The position numbers and the translations under genes were made by a program. 64,000 nucleotides of DNA from Bimuria novae-zelandiae CBS 107.79. Lineage: Eukaryota > Ascomycota > Dothideomycetes > Pleosporales > Didymosphaeriaceae. Of the stretch, positions 22,915 to 36,680 are shown piece by piece (the first letter of the stretch is position 1; every line of letters starts with the position of its first letter). The stretch lies in contig ML976661.1 of NCBI GenBank assembly GCA_010015655.1, positions 1,355,357-1,419,356 of the forward strand. Reading direction: 5' to 3'. The notes beneath the pieces are model-generated. The model was given only the letters and a program-made list of their open reading frames with translations, was not told the origin of the DNA and did no database searches.

Positions 22915-25900
22915 ATTAAGAGTCTCACTGCCTCGACTACTAACATAACGACGCCACACCTACGCGACGCAACGATAATCACGCTACGCGACCACACTAA
23001 CTACACGGCGTGGGTTACACAAATCCAGTCAAGATGCGTACTCTATCGTATCTAGAATCTACTAGATCCAAAATCAACGACTGCGCCAAAACCTGAGCCA
23101 GTAATCCTACAAGCTCTAAAACTAGCTAACTACACTCTAGCCGCTAGCATTACAACGCCAACGCGCATTTCCAAACTATCTATATTAAGTATTAAAGCCT
23201 TTAAAAAAGATCTTAAGTACTATAAGACGTTGCTTAAAGAATTTAAGAACAATCAACACGCATTTAAGAAGGAGTAGTTAAGCCTTTAGTAAATTATTAT
23301 CTTTATATAATTAATAGTTAACTAGCATCTCTAAAGGACGTGCTGCCTACCTAATTAACTACTTAGATAGTAAATTATTAACCTTAAAGCTACGGTTAGC
23401 GTTAATACGCTATTTAAACAAGAACGCGCACGCGACTGATATCACTCCTCCCTAAAGCTACTACGAACCGCGAATACATAGGATACATGGCTAACAGAAT
23501 ACAATTAAGCAGCCACTAAAGCGGAGACGTACAAAGTCCTAGAATTAATACAGTTTAACGCTATAGTAAAAGACTTCTTAAACGCTGTAAACAAAGTCGC
23601 TCCTACGTGGTTAACGACCTTTTAGGACAACGGACGGTTCACACTAGGCATGACTAGGAAAGAAATAATAAAGCGTTTCCGAGAACACATAATGCTAAAC
23701 TACCTAATATCGCGAATAAAGTAGAGATCTGCCTTCGTAACGGGTGACTTATTAGAGCTTGGTGAAAGCAGCAAACCCGCCCAAAGCATATAAAGTGGGG
23801 ACGCCTATAGTGCTAAAACGTTATTATTTAGAAAACGGGGTAGACCTCGATATTAACGTACAGGCTAGCAAATAGTTAAGCAAGACTCCCTGCTAGACCT
23901 TTTAACCCCTGTTAAAGTAGGTGGGCGCCTGAAATTTGTTAAAGTAAAAGGGCAGAAATGCCATGCATGTAGCATGTGGCACTCTATAAGAGACTGCTTC
24001 TATATAAATCTAGCGAAAGCCCTAGAATGGTGGCAGCTAAATAAAAAGATTAAGGAACTTATCGCGCTGAAGCGAGAGCACGATCTAGAGTTCTAAGGAC
24101 TTCTAAGAGGTTAAAGTAGGCCTAGAACTAGAACTCCACTTATAAAGAACTCTTATACTCTAACTCTAGAGATCACTAAACAGTGACTAAATGGCAGACA
24201 GATATTTACTATACAAGCAGTATTTGCCGCGTCTTTTAGAACAAGTTAAATTAATTATCCACTGCGACGTTTATTTATCCTCGATTCTGGCTCAACCTGC
24301 CACATCACGAACGATCCCGATCGGATATACGATTACCGACCGCCGGCATAAGGAGATTTTGTGTGGGCAGGCAATACACAAATATGGATTAAAGGGTATA
24401 GATCACTTGTTATAAATCTATAACACGAACAAGGAGCTGAAAGATTAGTACTATACGATGTGGCTATTTGTCTAGACCTGTTATGTAACCTTGTCTCCTT
24501 CCAAGTGTTGAGATAGCAAGGATTCTGGTAGGATACTAAATTGGTACCTACCGCCCTTAAGAGACTAAATGAAACAACTATCGGAGAACTTCAAGAGATC
24601 CATGGGTAATAGGTACTAGAACACCAGCCTATGCACCACTCAGCTCATTACACACATACCTACAACTCTCGAACGCAGAGACGAAGTCAGAAAGTGTTAG
24701 CCCTACTCTGGCACAAGAGGCTTAGTTATCTAGGACCTGCGACAATTAAATACTTAGTGTAACAATCTAAGGGGGTGCGCGTTAAGGGAATTATAACAAT
24801 AGAGTGTAACTTATGTAGATAAGTAAAGATGCGGAGGCAAATTAGCCGCGCACTAAGGATTAATAAGTAAAAACCTAGAGAGAGGCTCGCTATTAATTTC
24901 TATTTATATAAACCGCAGACGTTTAATAAGGAGAAGAGCTAAATGCTTATTACGGACAAGTACTTAAAGTTCTAATAGGATTTCTACTTTACTAATAACT
25001 AAATGGCTAAGTTAATTATTAACGCACTAACGAACTTCTTCTAATTCCTTAAAAACTAATATAATATTACTCCGAAAATTATTGAATTAGATAATAAGAT
25101 CACGATAGTCAAGCCTAAAGTCAAACGCTAGTTATGAGGGCAAGGCATAGTTATTAAGCCTTCAGCACTAGATACACAAGCTTAGAACGGGGGCGCTAAA
25201 CGCTTAAAGGGTATAAACAAGGAGAAATCGCGCGCGATGCGCCTAGACGCGAACCTTCCATAGGAGCTCTAGCCAGAAATTACACGAGCCGGAGTATACC
25301 TATACAATCCAACGCCGAACTACTCGAACAACTAGAAGACGCCATACAAGCTATTCTTCACACGTGCATTACTAGCAAATAGATTAATTATATTATTTAA
25401 GAAACTAAATCTAGCTTACTTAAAAGCCTATAGTTGCAAAGCGTTTGTAATGACGGATGATACACACAGAGGAAAGTCTTAACTACAGAGACTAGATCCG
25501 AAGGCATAGATTGGATATCTAGTAGGATACTAATTATCTAATATCTATTAGATCTGGGTTCCCTCACTCGCAAAAGTCATCAGCACGCAGGACGTGATTT
25601 TCGACGAGAATATAATCTTTAATAGCAAAACTAAGGATCTTATAGACAATCTTATGCATAGCACACTAGACGAGATAGCAACGTATATTAAGACAATCGA
25701 GCTATCGCCACCTATGCACTAACTAGAAATTAAATTATTTTACGAAGACAAAACTATTAACTATAATATAAATAATAACGAAGAGCCAGATCTACTAGGC
25801 TACTACTAAGGACGGAAGATTAGGGATTACTACCTAACTCCGCTAATAACACTACTGCCTGCAGCCTTACTAGCGTAGTTAATAACTAGGGAAGTATTAA

Positions 25901-27680
25901 GCATTCCTGAAATTTAATTATTAAAGATAGTTCCCTGGGCGGCAGCCTTTATGGCAGAAACTAAAGCCAGGAACGTGGGCAAGTATAAAAAAGATCTAAT
26001 TAATAAAGCAAGGATAAAGAGACTACTTGCAAAAGGCATTAAAATTCACTAATCGTAATTATCACCTCCGCCCATATTTAAAACAAACCTTAACAAACAC
26101 CCGATAGGAGAATTGTTTAAGGAAGCACAACGATTGCACCTAGACAGTTACAAAATTATAAAGTCATGGGTGGAAGTACCATACAAGACTGTAAAGGCGA
26201 CGGGACAATAGATCCTAGATTATATATAGGTGTATGTGTATAAGTTTAATAAATACTACCAATTTATCAAGTGCAAAGCACGACTAGTAGTTAAAGGAGA
26301 CTAATAACGTAATATTACCTCCTAGGACACCTACGCAGCGATACTAGCAGGACGTTCCTTTTAACTACTTATAGCTATCGCGGCTAAATATAATCTTAAA
26401 CTAATATAATATAATATTACTAACGCATTTATGCACGCATTACTAGACAAAGAAGTATACATGCGAATGCCATAATGGTATAGAAAACCTAGCACTATTT
26501 TAAAAGTTTAAAAAGCCTTGTATAGACTAAGAATCTCTCTATTACTTTAGTAGAAGGAATTCACAGCGACGCTTACTTAACTTAGGTTCTAGAGTGTACC
26601 CTATAAGCGCTGCTGTATAATTAAGGACAGGATTATTATTTTCTTTTACGTAGACGATATTATTCTTGCGTACTAAAAATCTAAAACCTACGAAGCGCAG
26701 CAAGCCGTAGAGCAACTTAAGAAGAAGTACTTAATAACAGGTAGAGAAAGCTTATAATAGTTCCTAGGAATTAAAGTAATTAGAGATTGTTAGAAACGAC
26801 TTATTTAACTCTCTTAGGCTTTATACTACGATAAAATTAGCCGCCTGATTAACGACCGAATAATCCGGCACGATACTCTAATAGTAATAGGGGAGCTTAA
26901 GCCAAGAGAAGGACTAGCTTTACCCTTGGAAATTAATAAGTATTAACGCAAGATTAGATTACTATTATATGTAGCTATTAGCACGCGACTAGATATTGCC
27001 TTTGTAACCTCTTAACTAGCTAGATTCCTCGCGAATCTAAGACTAGAGCACCACCATGCTGCCGACCGAGTCTTGTTATATCTTAACAACACGAAGTAGA
27101 TAACGCTCTAAGTTAGTAGAGGTAATTCCTTGCAAGTAGCTAGTGACGCCTTATTTGCCAATAATACACTAGACTACAAGAGCTCACAAGGATATGCTAT
27201 TAAACTATTTAATAGACTTATTACGTGGAGAGCCAGCAAACAGGAGACTGTTACAACATTAACTATAGAAGCCAAACTCTTGGCACTTTTATAAGTGGCT
27301 AAAGAAGCTATCTTTACGTCTCGCTTAATTAAAGAGCTAAGGGTTTAATTACCTAGCCTAATAATTACGATTAAATGCGATAACCAGCAGACCATTAGAC
27401 TAGTAACCTAAGAAGTTTCTAAGCTACAAACCAAGTTACGGCATGTGGATATCCACAATCACTGGCTCTAACAGGAAGTTATGGGCGGCAGAATCGATGT
27501 AAAGTACACACGATCTAAAGATATAATTATAGATGGCCTTATAAAGACACTCTTAGTAAACAAGTAGCTAGCCTTTTTGGACTATTTAGGACTGGTAGAG
27601 ATAAGAGATTAAAAGGTAGCACGTAAAGCACCTCTAGAGGAGATTTAAGATTAATTTAATAACCTCTCCTTTATGTAACC
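22915..27680 (+). pseudogene. Copia 2 Gag-Pol, stop-interrupted
   Basis: Gag begins near the LTR (LRDHTNYTAWV near 22,990) and carries an intact zinc knuckle C-H-A-C-SMW-H-SIRD-C at about 23,959-23,998. The retropepsin motif LDSGSTCHITND is intact at about 24,281-24,318. Integrase follows at about 24,670-25,700 (cysteine pair lost, GWRV-type fold hard to follow). RT is at about 26,110-27,000 with KARLVVKGD and an intact FYVDDIILAY box at 26,641-26,668. RNase H ends near 27,550. Gln-to-stop changes are spread over the frame, so no full product is made, but catalytic residues survive better than in copia 1, 3 and 4. Confidence 0.85.
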
Positions 27681-27728
27681 TCAGCATGTGCAGCTTGAAT
27701 TAATGGATCGCTCTAAGCTAAAGGGGTG

Positions 27729-27937
27729 TGTTAGATTATATATAGTAGAGAACCTAGGCTAGAAGAGGTCAGGGGCTATTGCATATGACGCATAGACAGG
27801 AACTTTAAACAGGAGGCGTCAACCAGCTTTAGAAGACAAATTATCGAATCTATCAACATGATCACTTCTTTATCAGACCCCATACTGTGACACACAGACA
27901 ATTATCATCCATCCTTGATAACCTGAAAAATCTGACA
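27729..27937 (+). repeat. Right LTR of copia 2
   Basis: 209 bp, preceded by the AAAGGGGTG polypurine tract and ending AAATCTGACA. Confidence 0.9.
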
Positions 27938-27942
27938 AAGAG

Positions 27943-28206
27943 AAAGAGCTTAAGGAGCTATTAAAAAAATTCTACTTTAAGAAATAAAGCCCTAATTAGA
28001 GCCCTACAGCGCCTCTTATACTCTTTATGCCTAAGAAGGACAGCTAGCTACAACTCTATATAAATTATAAATAGCTAAACGCCGTAATAATTAAGAACCG
28101 CCACTTATTACTATTAATAATAAAGCTTATAGATTACCTCTAAGGAGCTAAGTAGTTTACTAAGTTTAATATCTAAAATAGATTCTATAGGATATAAATT
28201 ATAAAA
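27943..28206 (+). pseudogene. Element G: N-terminal part of reverse transcriptase
   Basis: Short gypsy segment between copia 2 and copia 4. It encodes the RT start (LILFMPKKDS near 28,020, LYINYK-LNAVIIKNRHLLLLI, then QFTKFNI-NRFYRI near 28,160-28,190). It stops at the copia 4 target site TAAAA (28202-28206) and continues at 34098. Confidence 0.8.
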
Positions 28207-28465
28207 TGTCCGTATGCAGGGGCGATACGGCGAAGGGTATTCTATAAGGCCTAACACGTAATTACGTGGTTGTCTTATGTAATGTCCGTGCGTAGCTCGC
28301 CTCCTAAAATATTACCACCTTTATTTATATAATAGAGAGATAGAGTAATTACATAAACTAGTTACCTTCCCTATTATATTATACGCTATGCACACTATAT
28401 AAACCTCTTATTTTATTACACTATACTTACCTTATATATAGCTAGCTATAAGAGCCCTATTAACA
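28207..28465 (+). repeat. Left LTR of copia 4
   Basis: 259 bp, TGTCCGTATGCAGG to CTATTAACA; contains an ACACGTAATTACGTGGTT near-palindrome at about 28,254. Confidence 0.9.
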
Positions 28466-31400
28466 CTAATTAGTAGTTAACTAGTAAGGTTAACCGCAAA
28501 TTAGTAGGAAGGAAGATAAGAGTTAACTTAAGTAAATAAGTACTTTTATTTTATTACCTATCTTAACTAATAAAGGCCGATTTCTCGATCGTACAAAGAA
28601 GACTTAGTACTACTTATAGAACTAGCATAAGGGAGCAGACAGTGCTATAGTAAGAACACTATATAAGAAGAGAGAAAGACTATGTAACAAGCACTACCTA
28701 ATAATAAGGCTATATAAATAAGTAACTAGCTATAACCCTCTATACAAAACTAACTAATTAATTAAATAATATAAACCTATAATATTACGCTATTAGTTGC
28801 TAGACTTCTTACCTTAAGTAGTAGTTATTTTATATAATATAAAAAGCTAGGATAACATCCGTGCATACGAATAATATGCAAAGGATATAAGGATATTAAT
28901 AGTAATACTAATAAGGAATACTAACCTAGAATTCTAAAAGGATAGGATTAATATAGTATTACCTACGCGTAGGCAATAGCTATTATACGTAAGATATACT
29001 ATTACTAATCTTTATATAATAACTATAACTAGAGCGTAACTCCTTTAGGCATATTAAGAAGACTTTAATAAGCTTAATCGTGCGTTTAACCGAGAATTAC
29101 TATAAGTGCTAATAAATAAAAACGTTACGCCTTTATCTAATAGTGGCGTAGTAATAGCTATAAAGCTATATAATACGCTGTAAGGGAAAGCTATTACACC
29201 TAAAAAGATCTATACGTAACCTCTATTGCAATATAAGACTCCGCACAGAAGCAGACCAAATATAATATTACTAACTACTTTAAAGGTACTAGAATTACCT
29301 GCTCTAGTACCTTAACTAGCGCTATAATAGTTACTATATAGATAACCTATACTATTCTATCTAGCGCCTGCCTTATATTTTTAATTATATGCACTATCAC
29401 CTACTGCAGCGTACGCGCCACTGTAAATACCCCTAGTCTAATACCTATAATATCATAGTCCGTACGAACTGCCACCTACTAAGGAATTTATTAATAAGAG
29501 ACTTCTAGTAGATAAGATTATATAATTTTAAAAGGCATATAAGAAGAATAATAACTATACTAGTTAACTATATAATATCTTTATAGATAAGACTAGAATC
29601 TTTATAAATCTCTGCCGACGATTAGATATCTAGGAAACCTAGTACGCAGACATTTTTCCAGACATCTTAAAAGGCTATACGAACATGTACTACATATATA
29701 ATATAGGACTAGGATATATCTAGAAGTACCTATGCAAATCTCTAAGTAACTATTTTAATATAAATATAAATTATAATTAATACTAAACTAACTAGATAAT
29801 AATAACCTGCGCACGATACTAATAAGAGAATTTTAATAAAAATTTATATAAAGCCCTAAAAATAATAATTAATAAGCTTACGCTTGCTTAGAAAGTAATA
29901 AGACTAGGCTTTAAAGGAGACGCCATGCTTTACACTACTATTATATAAGCTTATTAAGGATATCTAAAACTAAAGTATAATATATTTACTATTAAACCTT
30001 TGTGCGAAGCTTTATTTAGTAACTTATTAATAGTACTTTAAGTTACTATAAACTATAAAGCCAGCTAATATCTTAAGGAACCGTTTAATGCGTACTACAC
30101 TAATTACTAATATAACTTTATATAGAGAGAAAGGAGCTTCTTATCCCGCAAAAGAGGACGTGGAAGATCTCTATTAGGATTTAGGTTACGCTATAGGGAC
30201 AATCGTACGCAGAGAAAGAAATACTTTATCTACTATAAGGAAGAATACTAGTTATTAAATTATCCTCATAATAACCGTACGCGCGCGAAAAACCAGTATA
30301 TATTTTAATATAAAGAATTTTATAATAAGACCTTATTACGTGAAGCTATTACCTTATATATTTAAGAATTTAAAGAATACGTTAAGGAAGTGGATAATTT
30401 ACATAATTTTAAAAAAAATATATTAAAAAGTTAAAGACATAGAGTAAGCTATTAATTACCTTATTTTTATTACATACCTACACTGTGCGACTAGAGAGAA
30501 TATCTATAGTATTAAATTTAAAAAATACGCTAAGTAGTTTATCCTTAATAACTAATACTATATAGTATACTAAGGTTAACTTTAGGATATAGGTATAGTA
30601 AAGATCTTTATTATTAGTAAGTCTTAGCTTAAGGCGTATATATAGGAAAACCTACGTATAGAAATTAATTAAACACCTAGCCACGCAGATATTAGCTTTA
30701 GAAGTTAAATACTAAAAAGGTTACTTAGTACTATATAAATTAAAAACCTAATTAGTCTAGTTACTTACTATATTTTAGATACCTTAACACTGTTCCTGCT
30801 ATTACTAGTAGACGCTAAACAGCGTAAAGTATATTTTAAAAATATTCTAAACGTTATCGTACGCAAGGATAAGACTACTGTCCCTATTATATAGAAATAG
30901 GGATATCCTTTCTTTAACGTAAGTAAGAAAGAATCTATATCCTTTTTTACTAAATTAGAACTCTGCCGTCTCTATCGCTAATTTAGACACCCCCGTACGA
31001 AGAGACTTTAAAAGATACTAGCTAGCGCAGGCTACGACGTTAATTTAGCTATATTAAAAAAAATTATAAAATTCTGCCACCTCTATTAGTCGTACGACTA
31101 AGCACCACGAAGATTTAAGTTTACTATTAAAGATAATACTTACTTTAACTATAAGGTTGTTATTAATATTATACATATCAGCAATCGAGACGTACTATAT
31201 ATTATTAATATAAATACATTATTTTAGACTGCTATATTCCTAAAGTTAATGTCTATACAAGATACTTAGAATGCACTATTTAAGTACTAGATTAATACCT
31301 ATTAGGGACCGCTAGACTATATTATATATAATCTAGGCATAAATATTATTTTTAAGGATTTTAGAGCTCGCGCGAAGATTATAGGACCTACTTATAAAAA

Positions 31401-33833
31401 ATACCTATGAAGGATTATTAGGTAAGTAGAAAAATTAAATAAGCGCACGCACCCCTTAGACACGTATTTAATATTTTAAAGACTAAGCTAGGTAATTATA
31501 CAGATAATAGGGATATCCTATAGATAGTAGTTAAGGCCCTAAATAATACTACTAGCCTACACGGTCTAGTACCTACACTACTTGTCTTTAGGGTATATCT
31601 AAGAGTTAACTTAGACTTCCTACTATTACCTTATATTATCGCACGGGTAATAGCTATATAAAAGATAATAAAGATACTTCGTAAGGACTACGCAATAGCT
31701 AATATTAATTATATAATTTATACATATAATAGTCCTATATTACACGAATCTTTTACCCTCCCTTTTAGTTTAGAGATAATAGTATAGAAAGAAAAGGAAT
31801 ATTAGATAGGCCTATATAAGATTAAGAGTATAGAGGGGAGAAATATTATTATTAAGTTAAAAAATAGCCTACTAAGGCTTTAATATACGCAAGTTAAACT
31901 ATACTATAGAAAGTAAGAAGATAACTTACCTATAATAAAAGATTTAAATAAACTAGCCCCCGTATGCAGGGATCCCCTATAGAAGAGAAGAAGGGGATAA
32001 CCCTGTATAAACGCTACACTACTAGAACTAGGACCTGTCCTAGACTAAGTCTCTTAAGATAGTAACGCCGCACCCACGTAAAGAGAAAAAATAAATGCTA
32101 AAAGAAGTAGAAGGATAAGGAGACCTATATAAAAAATAATAAATTAGGTGTTTCTAAATTAGAAGGAAAAGAATAATTAGGTCTTATCTTTAAAGCTTCG
32201 CACGGATAGTGTAATTACTATACCTAAAAAACTATTTAAAGAATTAGACTATATAAAAATAGATATTCTAATTATAAATAGTACTTTTAAAGTTATACCG
32301 TATAACCTAACTAAGTATATAAGCTAGATCTTTAACCTACGCCTTATATAGAAAATTAAAAGTAAAATAACCTAGCTATATAAGAAATTCTGTTTCGTGT
32401 TTACTAGCTATTTAGACATAGAGAAGAATAAGATTCTTACCTAATTACTTATTATTTAAAAGATAAGCTAAAGACTACTTTTTATAATTAAAATAAGCCT
32501 AAAAGCTGCGTATAGAATGTATTTTAAGTTACGTAATATTACGTAAGCGTATATATAGTCTACTAATAAGCTAATGCGTACGCTCTATGTAAGGCCACTA
32601 AAGGAGATACGCTAGAGCTTTCTACTAAATATAATCTTTTAGGTCGTACAACCCTTATATAGAGCTACTAAATCTAGTCTATACTAGTTTAAGACATATT
32701 ATAACTACTATAAGAAGAAGCTTTATATGTATATCTTTTTGTACGACCTATGTCTCTTAATTATTACTAAGGGAGAAGACACTTTTAGTATTACTAGCCT
32801 CTAGATAGATAATACTTTTAGTATTATTATAAAGGGCTTCTCAACGAGAGAAGAAAATAAGCTATAAAAAGTAAATTTCTATATAAAAGGCAAGACTATT
32901 CTATCTAAGGATTAACCTATTAAGTTTAATAAAGGGAAGATCTAGCTTATATAAAACAAGATTTTCCTTACGTAAAAGGGACAGGCTAAGAATCTCTATA
33001 TAATTAATATTATAATAAAGAATATAGTATAATAATACGTTATATAAAGAGCTCGAGGCGCCTATATTACCTTATTGTATTAATTAGAAGTAGTATTTAA
33101 CCTTTCAATTATTACTTACACTATAAAACCTTTATACAAAGATATTAAAGCCCTTAACACATAAATTTAGTAGTAGATAGATAATAGTAGTAGAAAACTT
33201 ACTTTTATACTACTATAACTTAACAGCATAAAGCTATTTCTCTTTATAAATAAATTATTGACTAATAATAAGGACCTTAGCTCTTAGCTTAGATTTCTAA
33301 TTATATTAGAAAATAAGAACTATATAGAATATAGCGAGGACTTTACGATTCTAGGGAATATTATACACTAGAATTTTATAAAGAGTAAAAGAGTAACCAG
33401 AAACGTCCTCGCTAGTGAACTATATAGAAAAGTTAAAGGTTTTAAAAACGCAATTACCCTAAGTACAACCCTATAATAGATTATATAAACGCTTAAATTG
33501 CCACTAATCCTAGCAGTAATCTATATAGATTTAAAGTCTTCGTACGACTACCTTATTAAACTAGGAATAATAGGCAAGAAATAATTTATAATTAATATTA
33601 TATCCCTCCGCGAGTCGTACAAGAATAGGGAGATTGCTAAAATTAGGTAGATTAATAATAAAGATAATCTAGTAGATGCGTGCATAAAGAGGATACTAAA
33701 TAAGGCACTTTAATTACTTGTTTAAACTAACACCCTTTTAATTAAGGTAGAAGTATCTATTAATATGCTAGAACCTATACGCAGTGATACCTAATACCTA
33801 AGACTAACTAGAATAGAAAAAAAAAGTTGCCAG
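28466..33833 (+). pseudogene. Copia 4 Gag-Pol, heavily RIPped
   Basis: Gag occupies about 28,900-30,400 with a degraded zinc knuckle at about 30,222-30,290 (YFIYYKEEY where Cys residues are expected, then YPHNNRTRA). Integrase spans about 30,940-31,900: the zinc region reads FRHPRTKRLQKILASAGYD and IIKFCHLYQS, followed by RFKFTIKDN, FNYKVVINII and a GPLDYIIYNLG catalytic segment. RT/RNase H lies at about 32,500-33,480 with LYDLCLLIITKGE and a catalytic box QIDNTF (about 32,797-32,820; the family has two Asp). YVIQRARGAYI follows at about 33,040. Stops are almost all TAA/TAG. Confidence 0.82.
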
Positions 33834-34092
33834 TATCCGTACGCAGGGACGATACGGCGAAGGATATTCTATAAGACCTAACACGTAATTACGTGGTTAT
33901 TTTATGTAATGTCCGTGCGTAGCTCGCTTTCTAAAATATTATCACCTTTATTTATATAATAGAGAGATAAAGTAATTACATAAACTAATTACCCTTCTTA
34001 TTACTCCGTACGCTGTGCACACCGTATAAACCTCCTACCTTGCCGCACTATGCTCACCCCATGTGCAGCTAGCTGTGAGAGCACTATTAACA
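33834..34092 (+). repeat. Right LTR of copia 4
   Basis: 259 bp, TATCCGTACGCAGG (first G lost by RIP) to CTATTAACA. It is less mutated toward its 3' half than the left copy. Confidence 0.9.
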
Positions 34093-34097
34093 TAAAA

Positions 34098-36600
34098 GGA
34101 TATAAATAAAAGATAGCCTTTTACACACGATATAGCCTTTTTAAATATATTATTATGCTAATAAAACTAATAAACGCCCTAGCAACCTTCTACGAGCTTA
34201 TAAATTAAGTTTATATAAATACTTAGACGTATTCTTCACGGCGTACCTCGATGACGTATTAATATACTTAAGCGGGATACTGGAAGAACGAAAAAAACAC
34301 GTTCGCAAAGTGTTGCGAAAGCTGCAGGAACATCGATTGCTCCTACACCCCAAGAAATACGAGTTCCACGTCACGGAAACAGAATATCTGGTATTTATTA
34401 TATCCTAGGAAGGTGTTAAGATAGATCTAAAAAAATTATAATAATAAAAAAATAGTTACTAATAAAGTTAATAAACCTTATTTAATCCTTTTTGGGGTTT
34501 ACTAACTTCTATTATAAATTTATTAGGAACTACTCTAAGGTCACCGCTCTACTAATAGAACTTATAAAGACAGGAAAATAGTAACCTCTATAAAAAGAAA
34601 AAAAAAGAGCTTTTAAATAACTAAAACACCTATTCCTAACCGCATCCCTACTATAGATATATAACCCAGAGCAGTAGTATCGCATCTACACAAACCTATT
34701 AGACTATACGCTTGGGGCTATACTACTATAAAAATATAATAATAAGTCATAAAAACTAGTCTTTTACTATGCAAGAAAACTCTTAAAAGTAATATTTAAA
34801 TATAAGATTTATAAAATTATTAACTATTTAAAATAATAGGCAGTAGAGCTCAAGGAAGCTAAATTTTAAATAAAAGTATTTTCTAATTACCTTAACCTTA
34901 CACGCTTTACGATAACAAAGAAGCTAAATTATTAATAAGCTAAATAGTCTAAGTAAATAGTAGAATTTAACTTTCGCATTACACACCTACTAGGAAATAT
35001 AAACGCTGTAGCAGACGCACTTAGCAGGCAATTAAATTTAGTAGAAAAAGAAGATAGTAGTAACTATAATATAATTCTAGCCTACGCAAAGAACAGAACC
35101 TTTTGCTATAATAAGATATAGCTTACGCTAGTGCTAGACATGCAACGCGTAGACCTTACCTATTATAAACCTCCTATAGCTAACTTCTTTGACTATAGAA
35201 GGCTTATAAATAATTATTAATACATGTATAACTTTAATTAGGCTATAAAATTACTTTCATGCTATTACTAAAATAGATTATAAATAAGTAATTAAGTAGT
35301 ACTGCGATTAGTCTAAAGATTATACAAATATAAGGAATAAGGACACCTAAGAATTATAAAAATAACGCGCTAAGTCGCGAATAAATACGCTATCCCTAGG
35401 CTATAGCAGGGAGTATAGAAAGTACTAGGTAACTATTTAGTATATTATAAAAATAAACCTAAAAAATATAAGCCCTATAGCCTGTTACAACTACTATAGC
35501 TATCCCTAAGACTATGGTCTAGTATAACTATAGACTTTATAGTAAAGCTTTTAGTATTATTAACACTAAGAAATAAATGCCCCTATAACTTTATCTTAGT
35601 TATAGTAGATTACCTTACTAAGGAATTAAAATTTATGCTACTTAGGAAGGCTATATTAGTAAAAGAGTTAGCATATATAGTAAAATAAGAACTTATCTCT
35701 TAGGTTAGAAAACTAGACAAGTTTATTACTAATAGAGCCAAGATATTTACATCTTTACGTTAGACTACGTTTATTATTATATTAGATATTAAGTATAAGC
35801 TCACGACGAGATTCCCCCTAAAAATAAATTAAGAAATAAAACGGACTGATTAGTTAATAGAATAATACATTTAGATATATATAAGCTACAGAATAACTAA
35901 GTTAAGCTACTACTAATAGCTTAACTAGTATATAATAGCGTAAGATTAGCGACTATAGGGTACTCGCCATACTACGGTAACCACAGACACAAACTAATAA
36001 CTTACTGAGATCTATTAGATATTAAAAGCGTTGCAAAAGATGCAGCTAAAAAAGCAGTACTTATAAAGTAATTATGTAAGGCGCTACGTAAAAACATCGC
36101 CTAGCACAATATGCCAACGGCGAGGTAAGTAAATAAGAAAAAGATTAAGGAACTAATTTTTTAAAAAGGGAATAAAGTCCTCCTTTTACAATTTTTTTTT
36201 AAAACTACATAATTAAGTAAAAAACTAGATAACCTTTAAAAAGTATTATTTGCAATCTAAGTAGTTAAAGCCCTAGTTAATTTTAAACTATAGTTACCTA
36301 TAAATACAGGTATACACCTAGTTTTTTATAAATTATAATTAGAACTAGCACCACTAGACGCTAAGCTAGAATTATAACTAGAACTTAAAGATAAAGAGTA
36401 CAATATTAAAGTAATTAGGGACCTATAGAAGATTAAACGTTAGTATAAGTACTTAATAAAATAGGAAGGATATCTAGAGAACCATAATACGTAGGAACTA
36501 GTATAAAACTTCACGAACTATAAGATAGCGCTAGAGAAGTTTAACAAAGAGCATCTAAAGACGCTATAACTAGATTAGTAAAGAACTTAAAAAAGTTAAA
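34098..36600 (+). pseudogene. Element G: RT core, RNase H, integrase and chromodomain
   Basis: RT resumes with KIAFYTRYSLFKYII and LINALATFYELIN, then an unmutated stretch (about 34,228-34,395) encoding the catalytic box YLDDVLIYLSG and LLLHPKKYEFHVTETEYL. RNase H follows (QYRIYTDLLDYTLGAIL near 34,680; LLGNINAVADALSRQL near 34,990-35,035), then integrase with zinc-binding GHLRIIKITR near 35,340 and core VDFIVKLLVL/ITNRAKIF regions (35,530-35,760), and GYSPYYGNH near 35,960. The end is a chromodomain-like segment at about 36,385-36,545 (YLIK-EGYLENHNT-ELV). It is the same family as body X but keeps the chromodomain that X lost. Confidence 0.82.
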
Positions 36601-36680
36601 GGATATAAAGGGATTATAAGGAATAAATAAGTTAGCCTATAATTAGCCTGAGTTAGATATAGTAGTAAAGTTAAAGCAGG

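Larger units (their letters stand above)
22706..27937 (+). mobile_element. Copia element 2, complete, nested in element G
   Basis: 5,232 bp with 209-bp LTRs (22706-22914 and 27729-27937) and perfect target duplication AAGAG (22701-22705 and 27938-27942). It lies between protease and RT of element G. The leader after the left LTR (ATTAAGAGTCT) is the same as in copia 3, so the two are related families. It keeps more intact motifs than the other elements here. Confidence 0.92.
28207..34092 (+). mobile_element. Copia element 4, complete, nested in RT of element G
   Basis: 5,886 bp with 259-bp LTRs (28207-28465 and 33834-34092) and perfect target duplication TAAAA (28202-28206 and 34093-34097). 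The protein order gag, integrase, RT, RNase H identifies Ty1/copia. It belongs to a family distinct from copia 1-3. RIP is heavy. Confidence 0.92.

Noticed and set aside
24191..24415. Plus open frame as a gene
   Set aside because: It lies in copia 2 in a frame shifted from the protease motif LDSGSTCH; the other frame carries the family signature.
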